Shown piece after piece: positions 35,677 through 43,292 of a DNA stretch of 64,000 nucleotides; position 1 is the stretch's first letter; each line of letters begins with the position of its first letter. A model generated the notes under the pieces. The model saw only the letters and a program-made list of their open reading frames with translations, made no database searches and had not been told where the DNA came from. Source of the stretch: Bradyrhizobium diazoefficiens (lineage in GTDB: Bacteria > Pseudomonadota > Alphaproteobacteria > Rhizobiales > Xanthobacteraceae); assembly GCF_016599855.1 (NCBI RefSeq), contig NZ_CP067041.1, forward strand, positions 4,898,001-4,962,000. Reading direction: 5' to 3'. The translations under genes were made by a program, and so were the position numbers.

Positions 35677-36378
35677 ATGCGACTTCACGTCGTCAATCCC
35701 AACACCACCGTGACGATGACGGCGAAGATCGCCGCTGCGGCGCGCGCGATCGCGCTGCCTGACACCCTGATCGACGCGCGTCAGCCGGCGACGGGCCCAG
35801 TCTCGATCGAGGGGTTTTACGACGAGGCCTTCGCCGTCCCAGGCATGCTCGGCTGCATCCGCGAGGCTGATCGCGACGGAGCGGATGTCCATATCATCGC
35901 TTGCTTCGACGACACCGGCCTCGACGCCGCACGCGCCGCGGCGAAAGCGCCCGTAGTTGGCATCGGCGAAGCTGGCTTCCACATGGCAAGCCTGATCGCC
36001 GCGCGCTTTGCCGTGGTGACGACGCTCGGTGTCTCCATCGTGCCGATCGAGCATAATTTGCGGAAGTACGGCCTCGCCGAGCGCTGCGCCCGCGTCCGCG
36101 CCGCCGATGTCCCCGTGCTCGCGCTCGAAGATCGCAATGCAGACGCGCTTGGAAAAATCTCCGCGGAAATAACGGCCGCGATCCGCGACGACCGCGCTGA
36201 GGCCATCGTGCTCGGCTGCGCCGGCATGGCCGATCTTGCGGCCGAGCTCGCCGGCAAGCACGGCCTGCCCGTGGTCGACGGCGTCGCGGCTGCGGTGATG
36301 CTGGCGGAAGGGCTGGTGCGGCTCGGCCTGAAAACCTCCAGGCTCGGGCCCTACGCGGCGCCGAGGCCGAAGACTTAG
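35677..36378 (+). CDS. Asp/Glu/hydantoin racemase family protein
   Basis: The 233-residue protein starts MRLHVVNPNT and has two cysteines in the right places: IIACFDDTGLDAAR and VLGCAGMADLA. They are the proton-transfer pair of cofactor-independent racemases such as hydantoin racemase, which share this fold (PF01177). It lies four bases after the permease stop and closes the operon. This suggests the imported compound is a hydantoin, amino acid or related chiral nitrogen source. Which one cannot be told. Confidence 0.88.
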   Translation: MRLHVVNPNTTVTMTAKIAAAARAIALPDTLIDARQPATGPVSIEGFYDEAFAVPGMLGCIREADRDGADVHIIACFDDTGLDAARAAAKAPVVGIGEAGFHMASLIAARFAVVTTLGVSIVPIEHNLRKYGLAERCARVRAADVPVLALEDRNADALGKISAEITAAIRDDRAEAIVLGCAGMADLAAELAGKHGLPVVDGVAAAVMLAEGLVRLGLKTSRLGPYAAPRPKT

Positions 36379-36522
36379 TCTGGTCCGTTTTCGTCGTTTC
36401 AGCCTTGAGCCTCTGGTCCCGGCGCTGGCAGTGCGATCAACTTTTATGTTTCTGTCACAAGCGCCCCCAAGTTTCGCGTGAGCCATGCTAAGAGACCGCA
36501 CCAGTGTTTTTACGGGGTTTGT

Positions 36523-36714
36523 ATGAAAAAAAACGATGTCACGTGTTCAGCATGTGGGGGCGGCTTTCGACGACTTGAGCTCGCCACGCCGCCCGCCAAC
36601 ACTGGCGAGTACCGCTGTCCGGCCTGTGACGAAGTCCTTGAGACCTTCGATGGCAGCGCCTTCATTGCCTATCGCATGACGGTCCAGCCTTCGATGAAGG
36701 CCGCCCGTCCCTAA
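36523..36714 (+). CDS. Small zinc-ribbon protein
   Basis: The 63-residue product MKKNDVTCSACGGGFRRLEL carries C-x2-C, then YRCPACDEVLETFDG with a second C-x2-C. Two such pairs 20-odd residues apart form a zinc ribbon. The rest is short and polar. The size and pattern match small rubredoxin-like or zinc-binding conserved proteins found across Rhizobiales, with no known role. ATG 36523 has no strong ribosome site (GGGGTTTGT). No operon is evident. Confidence 0.75.
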   Translation: MKKNDVTCSACGGGFRRLELATPPANTGEYRCPACDEVLETFDGSAFIAYRMTVQPSMKAARP

Positions 36715-37004
36715 TTGGTGTCCCGCCGGGCCATTGCAGCACGATGGGCTGCTGCTGAGCGCGTACCGTGAGCATCCCCTCTCAGGCTAAATTCGACCTG
36801 GGCGGGGGTTTGCTTTTGGCGTAGCACCCTTGAGGGCCGGAGCCTTAGCGTTGGGCCAACTGCGCTTTTTCCACCAGCGGCCACCTTTTCGTCCCATTTG
36901 TTGCTGAGCTGTAACGCTTTCGGGATGCCCCGGCCGCCTTGTTCTGCGTCCTTGTGCTGCCGCTCTTCGCCACTCACCAACTTTCAATTTGGGTTTTGTC
37001 AGCG

Positions 37005-37499
37005 ATGATCGATCTCGCAGAGGATACACGATCCAATCCCCTCCTCCGTCTCGGTGGCCAGCCGATCGCGTTGGCGGCTGCGGCGCTGCTGCTGCTGATC
37101 GCCGGTGTCACCTCGATCGCGATATGGCGGGCCTACACCGGCGCTGCGCCCGAAACCGACCGGGTGGTCACGTCGCGGCAGCTTCAGGCGCGCACCGCGC
37201 AGGCCTCAGAGCAGCTCATTGAGAAGACCAAGGGGCTGGAGGCGACTCAGCAGGAATCGATCGACCAGCTCCAGGTCGTACAGGACCAGCTTCAGACCAT
37301 GAAGCGGCTGTTTGCCTCGCAGCAGGCGGACACCAAGCGCCTGTCGGAGCAGGTCGCCAGTTTGAACGAATCCATCGACGGTCTGCGGCAGTCCTTTGCC
37401 AGCGTCCGCGCCACCGAGGCCGATACGCCCTCGGTTACCCCAGCGAAACCGGCACGACACCGCGTCCATACCGGCGCGCGCAAACGCCCAAGCGGCTGA
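37005..37499 (+). CDS. Membrane-anchored coiled-coil protein, unknown function
   Basis: The 164-residue protein starts MIDLAEDTRSNP. It has one hydrophobic helix (PIALAAAALLLLIAGVTSIA) near residues 22-42, then a long heptad-like stretch through EQLIEKTKGLEATQQESIDQ and QLQTMKRLFASQQADTKRL to about residue 135. A short Pro/Ala/Arg-rich tail follows. The layout fits an inner-membrane anchor with a periplasmic coiled coil. The start at 37005 is chosen because the upstream extension is poor. No enzymatic motif is seen. Confidence 0.75.
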   Translation: MIDLAEDTRSNPLLRLGGQPIALAAAALLLLIAGVTSIAIWRAYTGAAPETDRVVTSRQLQARTAQASEQLIEKTKGLEATQQESIDQLQVVQDQLQTMKRLFASQQADTKRLSEQVASLNESIDGLRQSFASVRATEADTPSVTPAKPARHRVHTGARKRPSG

Positions 37500-37534
37500 T
37501 CCGTTCCCGTTCCTGGGCTTTTATTTTCGCCACT

Positions 37535-37550
37535 TGTGAAATGGATCACA
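37535..37550. promoter_or_regulatory. CRP-type dyad
   Basis: TGTGA (37535-37539), six bases, TCACA (37546-37550) is an exact match to the CRP/FNR-superfamily TGTGA-N6-TCACA pattern. It overlaps the -35 region of the promoter of the candidate small RNA, whose -10 is TATGAT at 37559-37564. Confidence 0.45.
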
Positions 37551-37570
37551 TTTGTCCGTATGATTCCGCG

Positions 37571-37664
37571 CGATGCTCACCCATACCGGATGGCGTGAGC
37601 CGATTTTAATATCCGGGGCTGGCAAGGTCGTTGACGGTATACTGCGTCAACGGCCTTGTTTTTT
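37571..37664 (+). ncRNA. Candidate small RNA (about 95 nt)
   Basis: Between two convergent genes a TATGAT -10 at 37559-37564 would start a transcript near 37571. It contains a stem-loop, GCTCAC (37575-37580) with GTGAGC (37595-37600) and inner CCAT/ATGG pairs, a short unpaired U/A-rich linker (GATTTTAATAT), and an intrinsic terminator ending in TTTTTT. There is no open frame. The layout is that of a trans-acting small RNA; homology to a named family was not recognised. Confidence 0.5.
37624..37664 (+). terminator. Intrinsic terminator of the candidate small RNA
   Basis: AAGGTCGTTGAC (37624-37635) pairs with GTCAACGGCCTT (37646-37657) with one G-U pair and a 10-base loop, followed by GTTTTTT. 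It could also end read-through from the coiled-coil gene that stops at 37499. Confidence 0.8.
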
Positions 37665-37715
37665 GGTGCCTCGGTATTGTGGTGCCTCGGCCGGGCAGTT
37701 GTGTAATTGCAAACC

Positions 37716-38072
37716 CTATTCACAGACCTGAGCACGGCGGACGCGCCAGCCCCATTGGGTGATGACGCGCTGCCGCACGAGGTAGCATTGTGCGCCATAG
37801 CCGCCATCGTCATAGCCGGCACCGTAATAATAGGGGTCACCGTAGTAGGGATAGCGGTATCCATACGCGCCGTAATAGCCGGCGCCTGCGATGCCGGCGC
37901 CGATTGCGAGCCCCGGCCAGAAGCCGCCGCCGTGCCAATGGCCATGCCAACCACCGCCGCCATGGAAGCCGCCCCCATGTCCGAAACCGCCTCCCGCCTG
38001 CGCTGCCTGGGGCGCCGCGAGACCGATTGCCGCGACGGCCAGTGCAGCCATGGTTATCTTGCGTAACAGCAC
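37716..38072 (-). CDS. Gly/His/Tyr-rich exported protein
   Basis: The 118-residue protein has a signal peptide to about AAQA, then GGGFGHGGGFHGGGGWHG and a Gly/His-rich run, a hydrophobic Gly/Ala segment (LAIGAGIAGAGYYG) and a Tyr-rich tail with two Cys (QCYLVRQ...RAQVCE). Such low-complexity proteins are common in the Bradyrhizobium envelope; metal binding by His is possible. The GTG at 38072 follows GGAGGG, while an ATG seven codons later is the alternative start. No partner is visible. Confidence 0.75.
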   Translation of the reverse strand: MLLRKITMAALAVAAIGLAAPQAAQAGGGFGHGGGFHGGGGWHGHWHGGGFWPGLAIGAGIAGAGYYGAYGYRYPYYGDPYYYGAGYDDGGYGAQCYLVRQRVITQWGWRVRRAQVCE

Positions 38073-38170
38073 TTACCCTCCGTGTGGAAACACTCCACAC
38101 TTCAAACGGGGCCAAGCTAATGTCACTCGATCATTGATGATAGGCGCGGTGGCTCACTTCCGCGCGACCA

Positions 38171-38478
38171 TCAGCAGCCGCGGCAGATGCTCTTCATCTT
38201 TTTGTCGAGCAGTTGGTTCTCGGCGTTCACCGTGACATCGGCGTCGCGGTTGGCACCGGAGACTGCGCCGGTGGTGACACCGGGCGCCCTGTTCACGCCG
38301 AGGACTGCGCCGTGCCCAGGCTGTTGGTGCCAGGCGGCGGAGCCGGTGCATTGGCAACGCCGCCAGTTGATCCAGTGGCCCCGGCGGTGCCTTGCGCGAA
38401 GGATATCACCGGCATCGCGGCAAGACCGAAGATGACGATCAACGTCTTGATTGACGCGCTTGCGGACAATCTGATCAT
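38171..38478 (-). pseudogene. Frameshifted gene for a small secreted protein
   Basis: From ATG 38478 (ribosome site GGAGATTTTCCG) the frame reads MIRLSASASIKTLIVIFGLA as a signal peptide, then a Gly/Thr/Pro-rich stretch ending GTAQSSA and an early stop at 38293. The next frame continues with NRAPGVTTGAVSGANRDADV, then DKKMKSICRGC, to a stop at 38171. The end CRGC is typical of related proteins, so one base appears lost near 38296. Either the short 61-residue form is made or the gene is broken. It has its own EcfG-type promoter. Confidence 0.7.
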
Positions 38479-38500
38479 CGGAAAATCTCCTCGCACCATC

Positions 38501-38525
38501 AACGGCCGCGGCGAAGGCAGGTTCC
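38501..38525 (-). promoter_or_regulatory. EcfG-type promoter, minus strand
   Basis: On the minus strand GGAAC (38525-38521), a 16-base spacer and CGTT (38504-38501) match the general-stress consensus. The start codon of the small secreted protein gene lies 23 bases downstream. Confidence 0.5.
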
Positions 38526-38614
38526 GGAACAAAATCCGCTCACATCAGCTTGAAACCCGAGAGCGTAGCGGACAAGGCGACAGCGCGCTCCAGACCCAGA
38601 AAGGCAGAAGCACG

Positions 38615-38779
38615 ATGATGGATCGCGATCCTTTTGCGGAGGGCGAACGCGCAGCGCGCGAAAACATCCCGGCCGAAGCGAACCCTTATCTCGACGGCAG
38701 TGACGAGCATGCACTGTGGGCGGCCGGCCACGAGAAAGTCACGGGCACGATCGAAGCCCGCGAATCCGAGGGAAGCTGA
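38615..38779 (+). CDS. Rmf-like small protein
   Basis: The 54-residue product MMDRDPFAEGERAARENIPA continues with NPYLDGSDEHALWAAGHEK. The pattern G-x-x-A...NPY...W-x-x-G resembles ribosome modulation factor, which dimerises ribosomes in stationary phase. The match is short and this is a prediction only. AAGGCAGAAGCACG precedes the ATG pair at 38615/38618. It is divergent from the gene behind the EcfG-type promoter at 38501, so a stress-linked context is possible. Confidence 0.65.
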   Translation: MMDRDPFAEGERAARENIPAEANPYLDGSDEHALWAAGHEKVTGTIEARESEGS

Positions 38780-38802
38780 CGCCTCGATGCGGCCGCCGAT
38801 CG

Positions 38803-40497
38803 CTATGCGGCGGCCACCATCTTCTCCGTCCGGTCCTCGACCATGGTCACGAACATGTGGGAGTCCTCGTCGGCACCGCCGATCTGGACCCGGCGGGCCG
38901 AGATCACGCGTCGCCCGCGTGCGGGATTGTCGATGGTATCGATGATCGGCTCGAGTTGCTGCTTCTGCGCCAGAAGCTGCTGATCGCGCCGCTCGATCAA
39001 CGCGGCCGCCTCGGCGGAGAACAATTCGCGCGCGGTCTTGCCGATGATCTCACTGCGCGCCATCCCGATCATCTTCTCGGCAGCCTTGTTGACGAAAACG
39101 TAGCGCAGATTGCGCGCGTCCTTGGCGATGATGCCCTCAGCCACGTTCTCGATGATGGTGGCCAGAAAACGCTCCATCCGCTCGAGGATGCGTTCGCGCT
39201 GACACTGCTCCGTGACGTCCTCCTGCACCGATACCCAACCGCCACCGTCCATCGGCCGCTCGTAGATCTTGATGGTGCGACCGTCGTTCAAGTTGATCTC
39301 ATAGGCCGTCGGCTCGCGCTTGGCGATGCGTGCGAGAACAGCCGCAACGTATTTCGCGACGTCGCTGCTGAACAATCCGCTATTGACCCGGTGCTGAAGG
39401 ATTTCCTCCAGCGTCGATCCCGCCTGAATCGTCTCGGGCAGATTGTAGATCCTGCGGTAGTTGCTGTTCATGGCGACCACGTTGGCCTTGCCATCGAGCA
39501 TGATCAGGCCCTGTGGCATGCTGTTGATCGCTGCCGAAAGCTGCCACTTCTTGGCCTGGTATTTGTCGTTGAATTTGTCGCGCTCGGTCATCGCCGCGTC
39601 GCGCGCCTGCGCAGTGCCGAGCTCGAGCTCCTCGAGCTCGAAGATGCGCGCCACGGCGTCGCGGAAGTTCTGCACGGCGCGCGCCAGGTGCCCGATCTCG
39701 TCGTAGCGGCGCAGATGCGGCACCTCGCTCTCGACGTCGCCTTGCGCGATCCGGTCGGTCGCCTGTGTGATCTCGGCCAGCGCACCAACCACCGAACCGC
39801 GCATCACGACGACATTCAGCGCGGCGAGAAAGAGCGCGATCAGCCCAAGCATGAACAGATAGGCCGCGGCGTAGCGGTTCTCGTTCGCGAGGTCGTCGGC
39901 CTCGTTGGTCCGCTGCCGGTAGATGCGTTCGAGCGTCTCCAGATCGCCGTTGAGTCTGTCGCGTAGCGTCCGGTTGGCGTCGTTGTCGCCCCATTCACGC
40001 GCGGCCGCAGGACTGATCTCCAGCCCGCGTCGCACCAGCTCCTGGCGAAATTCGATGAACTGCTCAATACGCTCGCGGAAGCTCGCCAATTGTTCGGCAT
40101 CGTCGTCGCCGGAGATCCGTTCCATACCCTTCACGGCGTCAGCGAGCTCGCGGTTGCGGCGCACCAGACCGTCGGCGAACTGCTTCGCCGCGCCACTATC
40201 GCTGGACATGTAGATGCCGCGCGATTCCATCACAATGGCGTAGATCAGCGCATTGATGCGCGCGACATTGATCGCCGCCTCCGCGGAGGTGGTGTGCAAG
40301 TGGCGGTAGGTCGTCTGTAACCGAACCGTCTGGATCGACATCACCAGCAGGAAGGTGGTGACAATCGCAAGAAAGCCCGCGATGCTGTAGACCTTCTCCG
40401 CGACGGTGAGCGTGTCGTTTCCGCGCGCGAAGGCGACGAATTTCTTCAATAGTCGGGAGCCGGCCTCGAACGCGGATCCCTGCGCCGCAACGTCCAT
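38803..40497 (-). CDS. Membrane sensor with HAMP and two PAS domains, no output domain
   Basis: The 564-residue protein has an N-terminal helix (VYSIAGFLAIVTTFLLVMSI), a periplasmic helical domain of about 150 residues, and a second helix (YLFMLGLIALFLAALNVVVM). A HAMP domain (ATDRIAQGDVESEVPHL) and two PAS domains follow: SMPQGLIMLDGKANVVAMN and IIENVAEGIIAKDARNLRYV. It ends right after the second PAS with EDRTEKMVAAA. No kinase, GGDEF, EAL or methyl-accepting domain is present, so it may signal through a partner or be a shortened relative of PAS-GGDEF sensors. Confidence 0.88.
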   Translation of the reverse strand: MDVAAQGSAFEAGSRLLKKFVAFARGNDTLTVAEKVYSIAGFLAIVTTFLLVMSIQTVRLQTTYRHLHTTSAEAAINVARINALIYAIVMESRGIYMSSDSGAAKQFADGLVRRNRELADAVKGMERISGDDDAEQLASFRERIEQFIEFRQELVRRGLEISPAAAREWGDNDANRTLRDRLNGDLETLERIYRQRTNEADDLANENRYAAAYLFMLGLIALFLAALNVVVMRGSVVGALAEITQATDRIAQGDVESEVPHLRRYDEIGHLARAVQNFRDAVARIFELEELELGTAQARDAAMTERDKFNDKYQAKKWQLSAAINSMPQGLIMLDGKANVVAMNSNYRRIYNLPETIQAGSTLEEILQHRVNSGLFSSDVAKYVAAVLARIAKREPTAYEINLNDGRTIKIYERPMDGGGWVSVQEDVTEQCQRERILERMERFLATIIENVAEGIIAKDARNLRYVFVNKAAEKMIGMARSEIIGKTARELFSAEAAALIERRDQQLLAQKQQLEPIIDTIDNPARGRRVISARRVQIGGADEDSHMFVTMVEDRTEKMVAAA

Positions 40498-40620
40498 GGC
40501 GCCACTCTCCCTGGTTGAAAACGTTCGACCATAGCCAGGATCGCGCTAGCACGAGCTTAACTTTTCCAGCTGTATTTTTACGGTGCGGAACCCGGAGCTG
40601 GCCGCGTAGCCGTACGGGTC

Positions 40621-41151
40621 TCAGCCGATCCGCTTCAGGCCCTTCTTGAAGCGGGGACCATTGGCGACATAGAAGCTCGCAGCACTTCCCATCCGCTGCA
40701 CTTGGGCGTCGTCGAGCGTGCGGATCACGCGCGCGGGCGAACCGATGATCAAAGAGCGTTCGGGGAACTGCTTGCCCTCGGTGATGACCGAGCCCGCGCC
40801 GACGATGCTGTTGCGGCCGATCTTCGCGCCGTTCATCACGATCGAGCCCATGCCGATCAGCGCGCCCTCTTCGATGGTGCAGCCGTGCAGGATGACGTTG
40901 TGGCCGATGGTGCAGTTCTTCCCGATCACGAGCGGGTAGCCGAGATCGGTATGGCAGGTTGAGCCGTCCTGCACGTTGGCGCCCTCGCCGATCTCGATCC
41001 ACTCATTGTCGCCGCGCAGCACCGCGCCGAACCAGACGCTGGCGCCCGGCTTCAGGCGCACGCGGCCGATCACGGTCGCGGTCTCCGCGATGAAATAATT
41101 GCCGTCCGAGGGAAGATCGGGCGCCTGCCCGTCGAGCTCGTAGATTGCCAT
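40621..41151 (-). CDS. Gamma carbonic anhydrase family protein
   Basis: The 176-residue protein has hexapeptide-repeat beta-helix sequence throughout (VIGRVRLKPGASVWFGAVLRGD) and zinc-type histidines in STCHTDLG, IGHNVILHGC. It may hydrate carbon dioxide or serve another role, as many such proteins are inactive or structural. ATG 41151 (MAIYELDGQAP) gives family length; a longer in-frame start is not supported. The conserved C-terminus has QRMGSAASFYVANGPRFKKGL. It is followed by the sensor gene after 123 bases on the same strand. Confidence 0.9.
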   Translation of the reverse strand: MAIYELDGQAPDLPSDGNYFIAETATVIGRVRLKPGASVWFGAVLRGDNEWIEIGEGANVQDGSTCHTDLGYPLVIGKNCTIGHNVILHGCTIEEGALIGMGSIVMNGAKIGRNSIVGAGSVITEGKQFPERSLIIGSPARVIRTLDDAQVQRMGSAASFYVANGPRFKKGLKRIG

Positions 41152-41231
41152 GGCGGTCTCCTGTCGCCTAGCCATAGCGAAACGGCGGCACGGAGGCAAA
41201 GGGCCGCCGGGCCACGCAGCCCTGCAAGGCG

Positions 41232-41561
41232 TCAGGCCAGCACGCCGGCCGCGCGCAGCGTCATCAGGAAGAAGGTGCCGCTCATCATGCTCCAGAAGCC
41301 AGCGATGACGGTCGCCATCATCACGAATTCGAAGCGGCGGCTTTCCAACCGCATGCCGCGCAGCGTGTTGCGCATGATGATGAAGGGCGCGGCGAACACC
41401 AGGAACGGCACCGCGGCAAACGTCCTGGGGGCCACCCCCTCCTGCAATAGCCCGAAACCTGCGGGCCTCTGCGACAGCGCCTGGTATCCATTTGCGAGCG
41501 CGCCTGCGAGAGCGAAACCGATGCAGATCGAGAAGAGAGTATTGAGAGCTTCAGGTGTCAT
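41232..41561 (-). CDS. Small multi-pass membrane protein (DUF6949-like)
   Basis: The 109-residue product begins MTPEALNTLFSICIGFALAG and has three or four hydrophobic helices: a first at 8-27, a second in the AAVPFLVFAAPFIIMRN region and a third in FEFVMMATVIAGFWSMMSGTF. The family assignment is from memory of similar Bradyrhizobium proteins. A CtrA-type site lies 74 bases upstream of its start. It is a single gene on the minus strand near the carbonic anhydrase. Confidence 0.7.
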   Translation of the reverse strand: MTPEALNTLFSICIGFALAGALANGYQALSQRPAGFGLLQEGVAPRTFAAVPFLVFAAPFIIMRNTLRGMRLESRRFEFVMMATVIAGFWSMMSGTFFLMTLRAAGVLA

Positions 41562-41634
41562 CGGAACGGTCCGCCCTTACGCAACGTGAGGAGCCCTCCT
41601 GTGACAAATCGTACCGGTTAACGCTACATTATCC

Positions 41635-41650
41635 TTAAGCGAAGGTTAAC
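41635..41650. promoter_or_regulatory. CtrA-type binding site
   Basis: TTAA (41635-41638), seven bases, TTAAC (41646-41650) exactly matches TTAA-N7-TTAAC. It is 74 bases upstream of the minus-strand membrane protein and 131 bases before the plus-strand gene at 41781. A further GTTAAC lies at 41617. Confidence 0.45.
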
Positions 41651-41780
41651 GGTGCCGCCCGGCCTGCGCAGAGCCCTCTTCCATTCCTGGCACTAGGAGC
41701 CTTCCGCGAAATCGCCGCCGCGTGGCATATTCGCTGCTGATTCGTCGGCCACCGGCCGACCTCCGGCTCTCGCGCGATTC

Positions 41781-42485
41781 ATGACGGTGTTTTCAGCAAC
41801 CTCCCCTCGGTCCGGCAGAACGCACGCACGGGCGCATATCCTCCCGATCGCGCTTGGCAGCGCCGCGGCGGTGGGCGCGGTCGTGCTCGTTGCCTATCTG
41901 TTGTGGCCGACCTGGAGCACCGGCGGCGCGAAGGACCCGGACAAGCTGCCGGTCAGCGTCGGCGGCACGCTGTTCAACGTGCCGATCTCGGCGATCCGGA
42001 TGAAGATCCAGCGGCACTCCGGACCGCAGGAACGCATCGATCTCGATTTCCTCTACCCCTCGCTACAAGCGCCTAACGGACCGAGGCACGTGACGGCGGA
42101 CACCGTGGACACGGCCATGCAGCCGATCGACCGCATCTTTCTCTCGATCGCGGCGCATCACGATGCGCTCTCGCCCGAGCAGCGAACGACGACAATCTAT
42201 CCGCGCTACCTCGAAGCCGCGACGCCTCCGGACGACGGATTGACGATGCGCCCGTTCCGCAGCGATACGCCCTATGGCAGCGAGGATCTGTACTCCGCAA
42301 CGAGCCCCGCGCTCACTGCGCGCTGCACGCGCGATGCAGCCACGCCCGGCATGTGCCTGTCCGAGCGCCGCGTCGGCGCCGCCGACCTCACCTTCCGCTT
42401 CCCCCGCAGCTGGCTGTCGCAATGGCGCGACGTCGCGGACGGGATGGATCGGCTAACCATGCAGTTGCGTGGACCGCACAGCTGA
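41781..42485 (+). CDS. Membrane-anchored protein of unknown function
   Basis: The 234-residue protein has one N-terminal helix (IALGSAAAVGAVVLVAYLLW) and a periplasmic part of about 180 residues with conserved-looking GGTLFNVPISAIRMK and ERIDLDFLYPSLQ. Two Cys (CTRDAATPGMCLSERR) are near the C-terminus and may be bonded. No known domain is recognised. The ATG at 41781 is the first in the frame. It stands between the CtrA-type site and a stem-loop. Confidence 0.75.
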   Translation: MTVFSATSPRSGRTHARAHILPIALGSAAAVGAVVLVAYLLWPTWSTGGAKDPDKLPVSVGGTLFNVPISAIRMKIQRHSGPQERIDLDFLYPSLQAPNGPRHVTADTVDTAMQPIDRIFLSIAAHHDALSPEQRTTTIYPRYLEAATPPDDGLTMRPFRSDTPYGSEDLYSATSPALTARCTRDAATPGMCLSERRVGAADLTFRFPRSWLSQWRDVADGMDRLTMQLRGPHS

Positions 42486-42525
42486 GCGTCCTCTCGCCCG
42501 GCCGTGAGTCCAGCCGGGCTGACGC
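42486..42525 (+). other. Large stem-loop directly after the stop codon
   Basis: GCGTC (42486-42490) pairs with GACGC (42521-42525), and GCCCGGC (42496-42502) with GCCGGGC (42513-42519). No U-tract follows, so it is a 3' structural element or weak terminator rather than a classical one. Confidence 0.5.
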
Positions 42526-42597
42526 CCACCTCAAAACTCGAAAACAACCCCATGCACAGTAGCCAGGAGCCTGCTCCAACTTCGTATTTTCGATAAT

Positions 42598-42648
42598 TCG
42601 TATTTTTAGAAATACGACTTGACCCGTCGGGCAAAACAGGGGCACAAT
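42598..42648 (+). promoter_or_regulatory. Palindrome abutting a sigma-70-like promoter
   Basis: TCGTATTT (42598-42605), loop TTAG, AAATACGA (42610-42617) is perfect. The -35 TTGACC (42619-42624) follows directly, with an 18-base spacer to CACAAT (42643-42648). An extra CGTATTT lies at 42583. A regulator bound at the dyad would overlap polymerase, implying repression. Confidence 0.4.
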
Positions 42649-42862
42649 GGCAACATGGGGAAATCGATGATGCGGTTACGCATCTCTACTCGGCGTCACG
42701 TTGCCTGGATAACGCAGGAATGTGTGACAAGCATCACCGATCGTCGATTGAATTTGAGCCATTCTGATGCAACAGATCATTCTCGCCGATCGCATCATGG
42801 CCGCGGAGGCTTGCGCCGGATCGGTCTCTTGATAGGCTCTCGTCGTTTGATCGACAGGGGCG

Positions 42863-43270
42863 GTGATCGACGTGACCGATGCAGCAGCGAACCTGCCACC
42901 GGGCGCCCAATTGCTGGGACGCGAATGGCTCGGCCTTGACGAGAGCGGACAAACGGCACTGATCCGCTTCCAGGCCCAGCCGTCTTTCACCAACCGGCAT
43001 GGCACGATCCAGAGCGGCTTTCTCGCCGCCATGCTGGACTCGGCTACGGGAATGGCCGCGTTGGCGGCCCTCGCCGCGGACCTCACGGTTGTGACCCGGA
43101 GCCTCGATACGCGCTTCCTGAAGCCGGCCGGCGTCGGACCGATCACCGCACGAGCACGCATTGTCGAGCGAGCCGATCACGACATGGTCGTTGAGGCCGA
43201 GCTCACAGATGCGAATGGCGTCACGGTCGCCGACGCCACTGCGCGGCTGCGAATTCTCGCGAAGAAATAG
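42863..43270 (+). CDS. PaaI-family thioesterase (hot-dog fold)
   Basis: The 135-residue protein has NRHGTIQSGFLAAMLDSATGMAA, the HGG/S helix of hot-dog acyl-CoA thioesterases, and RFLKPAGVGPITARARIVER, the usual PaaI C-terminal strand pattern. It should hydrolyse acyl-CoA thioesters, usually aromatic or short-chain. A GTG start at 42863 (GGGGCG upstream) is used; no ATG is available. It converges with the FAD monooxygenase gene at 43293. Confidence 0.85.
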   Translation: MIDVTDAAANLPPGAQLLGREWLGLDESGQTALIRFQAQPSFTNRHGTIQSGFLAAMLDSATGMAALAALAADLTVVTRSLDTRFLKPAGVGPITARARIVERADHDMVVEAELTDANGVTVADATARLRILAKK

Positions 43271-43292
43271 AACGTTAAAGGTCGCAGGCGGT

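Larger units (their letters stand above)
42486..42862. other. Intergenic region before the thioesterase gene
   Basis: Besides the stem-loop at 42486-42525 and the dyad/promoter at 42598-42648, this gap shows a plus-strand open frame over 42619-42939 with no gene-like bias. From memory, the CTTGACCCGTCGGGCAAA part also occurs as a repeat in Bradyrhizobium genomes. Confidence 0.4.

Noticed and set aside
36711..37029. Overlapping minus-strand frames between the zinc-ribbon and coiled-coil genes
   Set aside because: Neither frame has consistent G/C third positions, a good start or a known family. The gap is left as non-coding.
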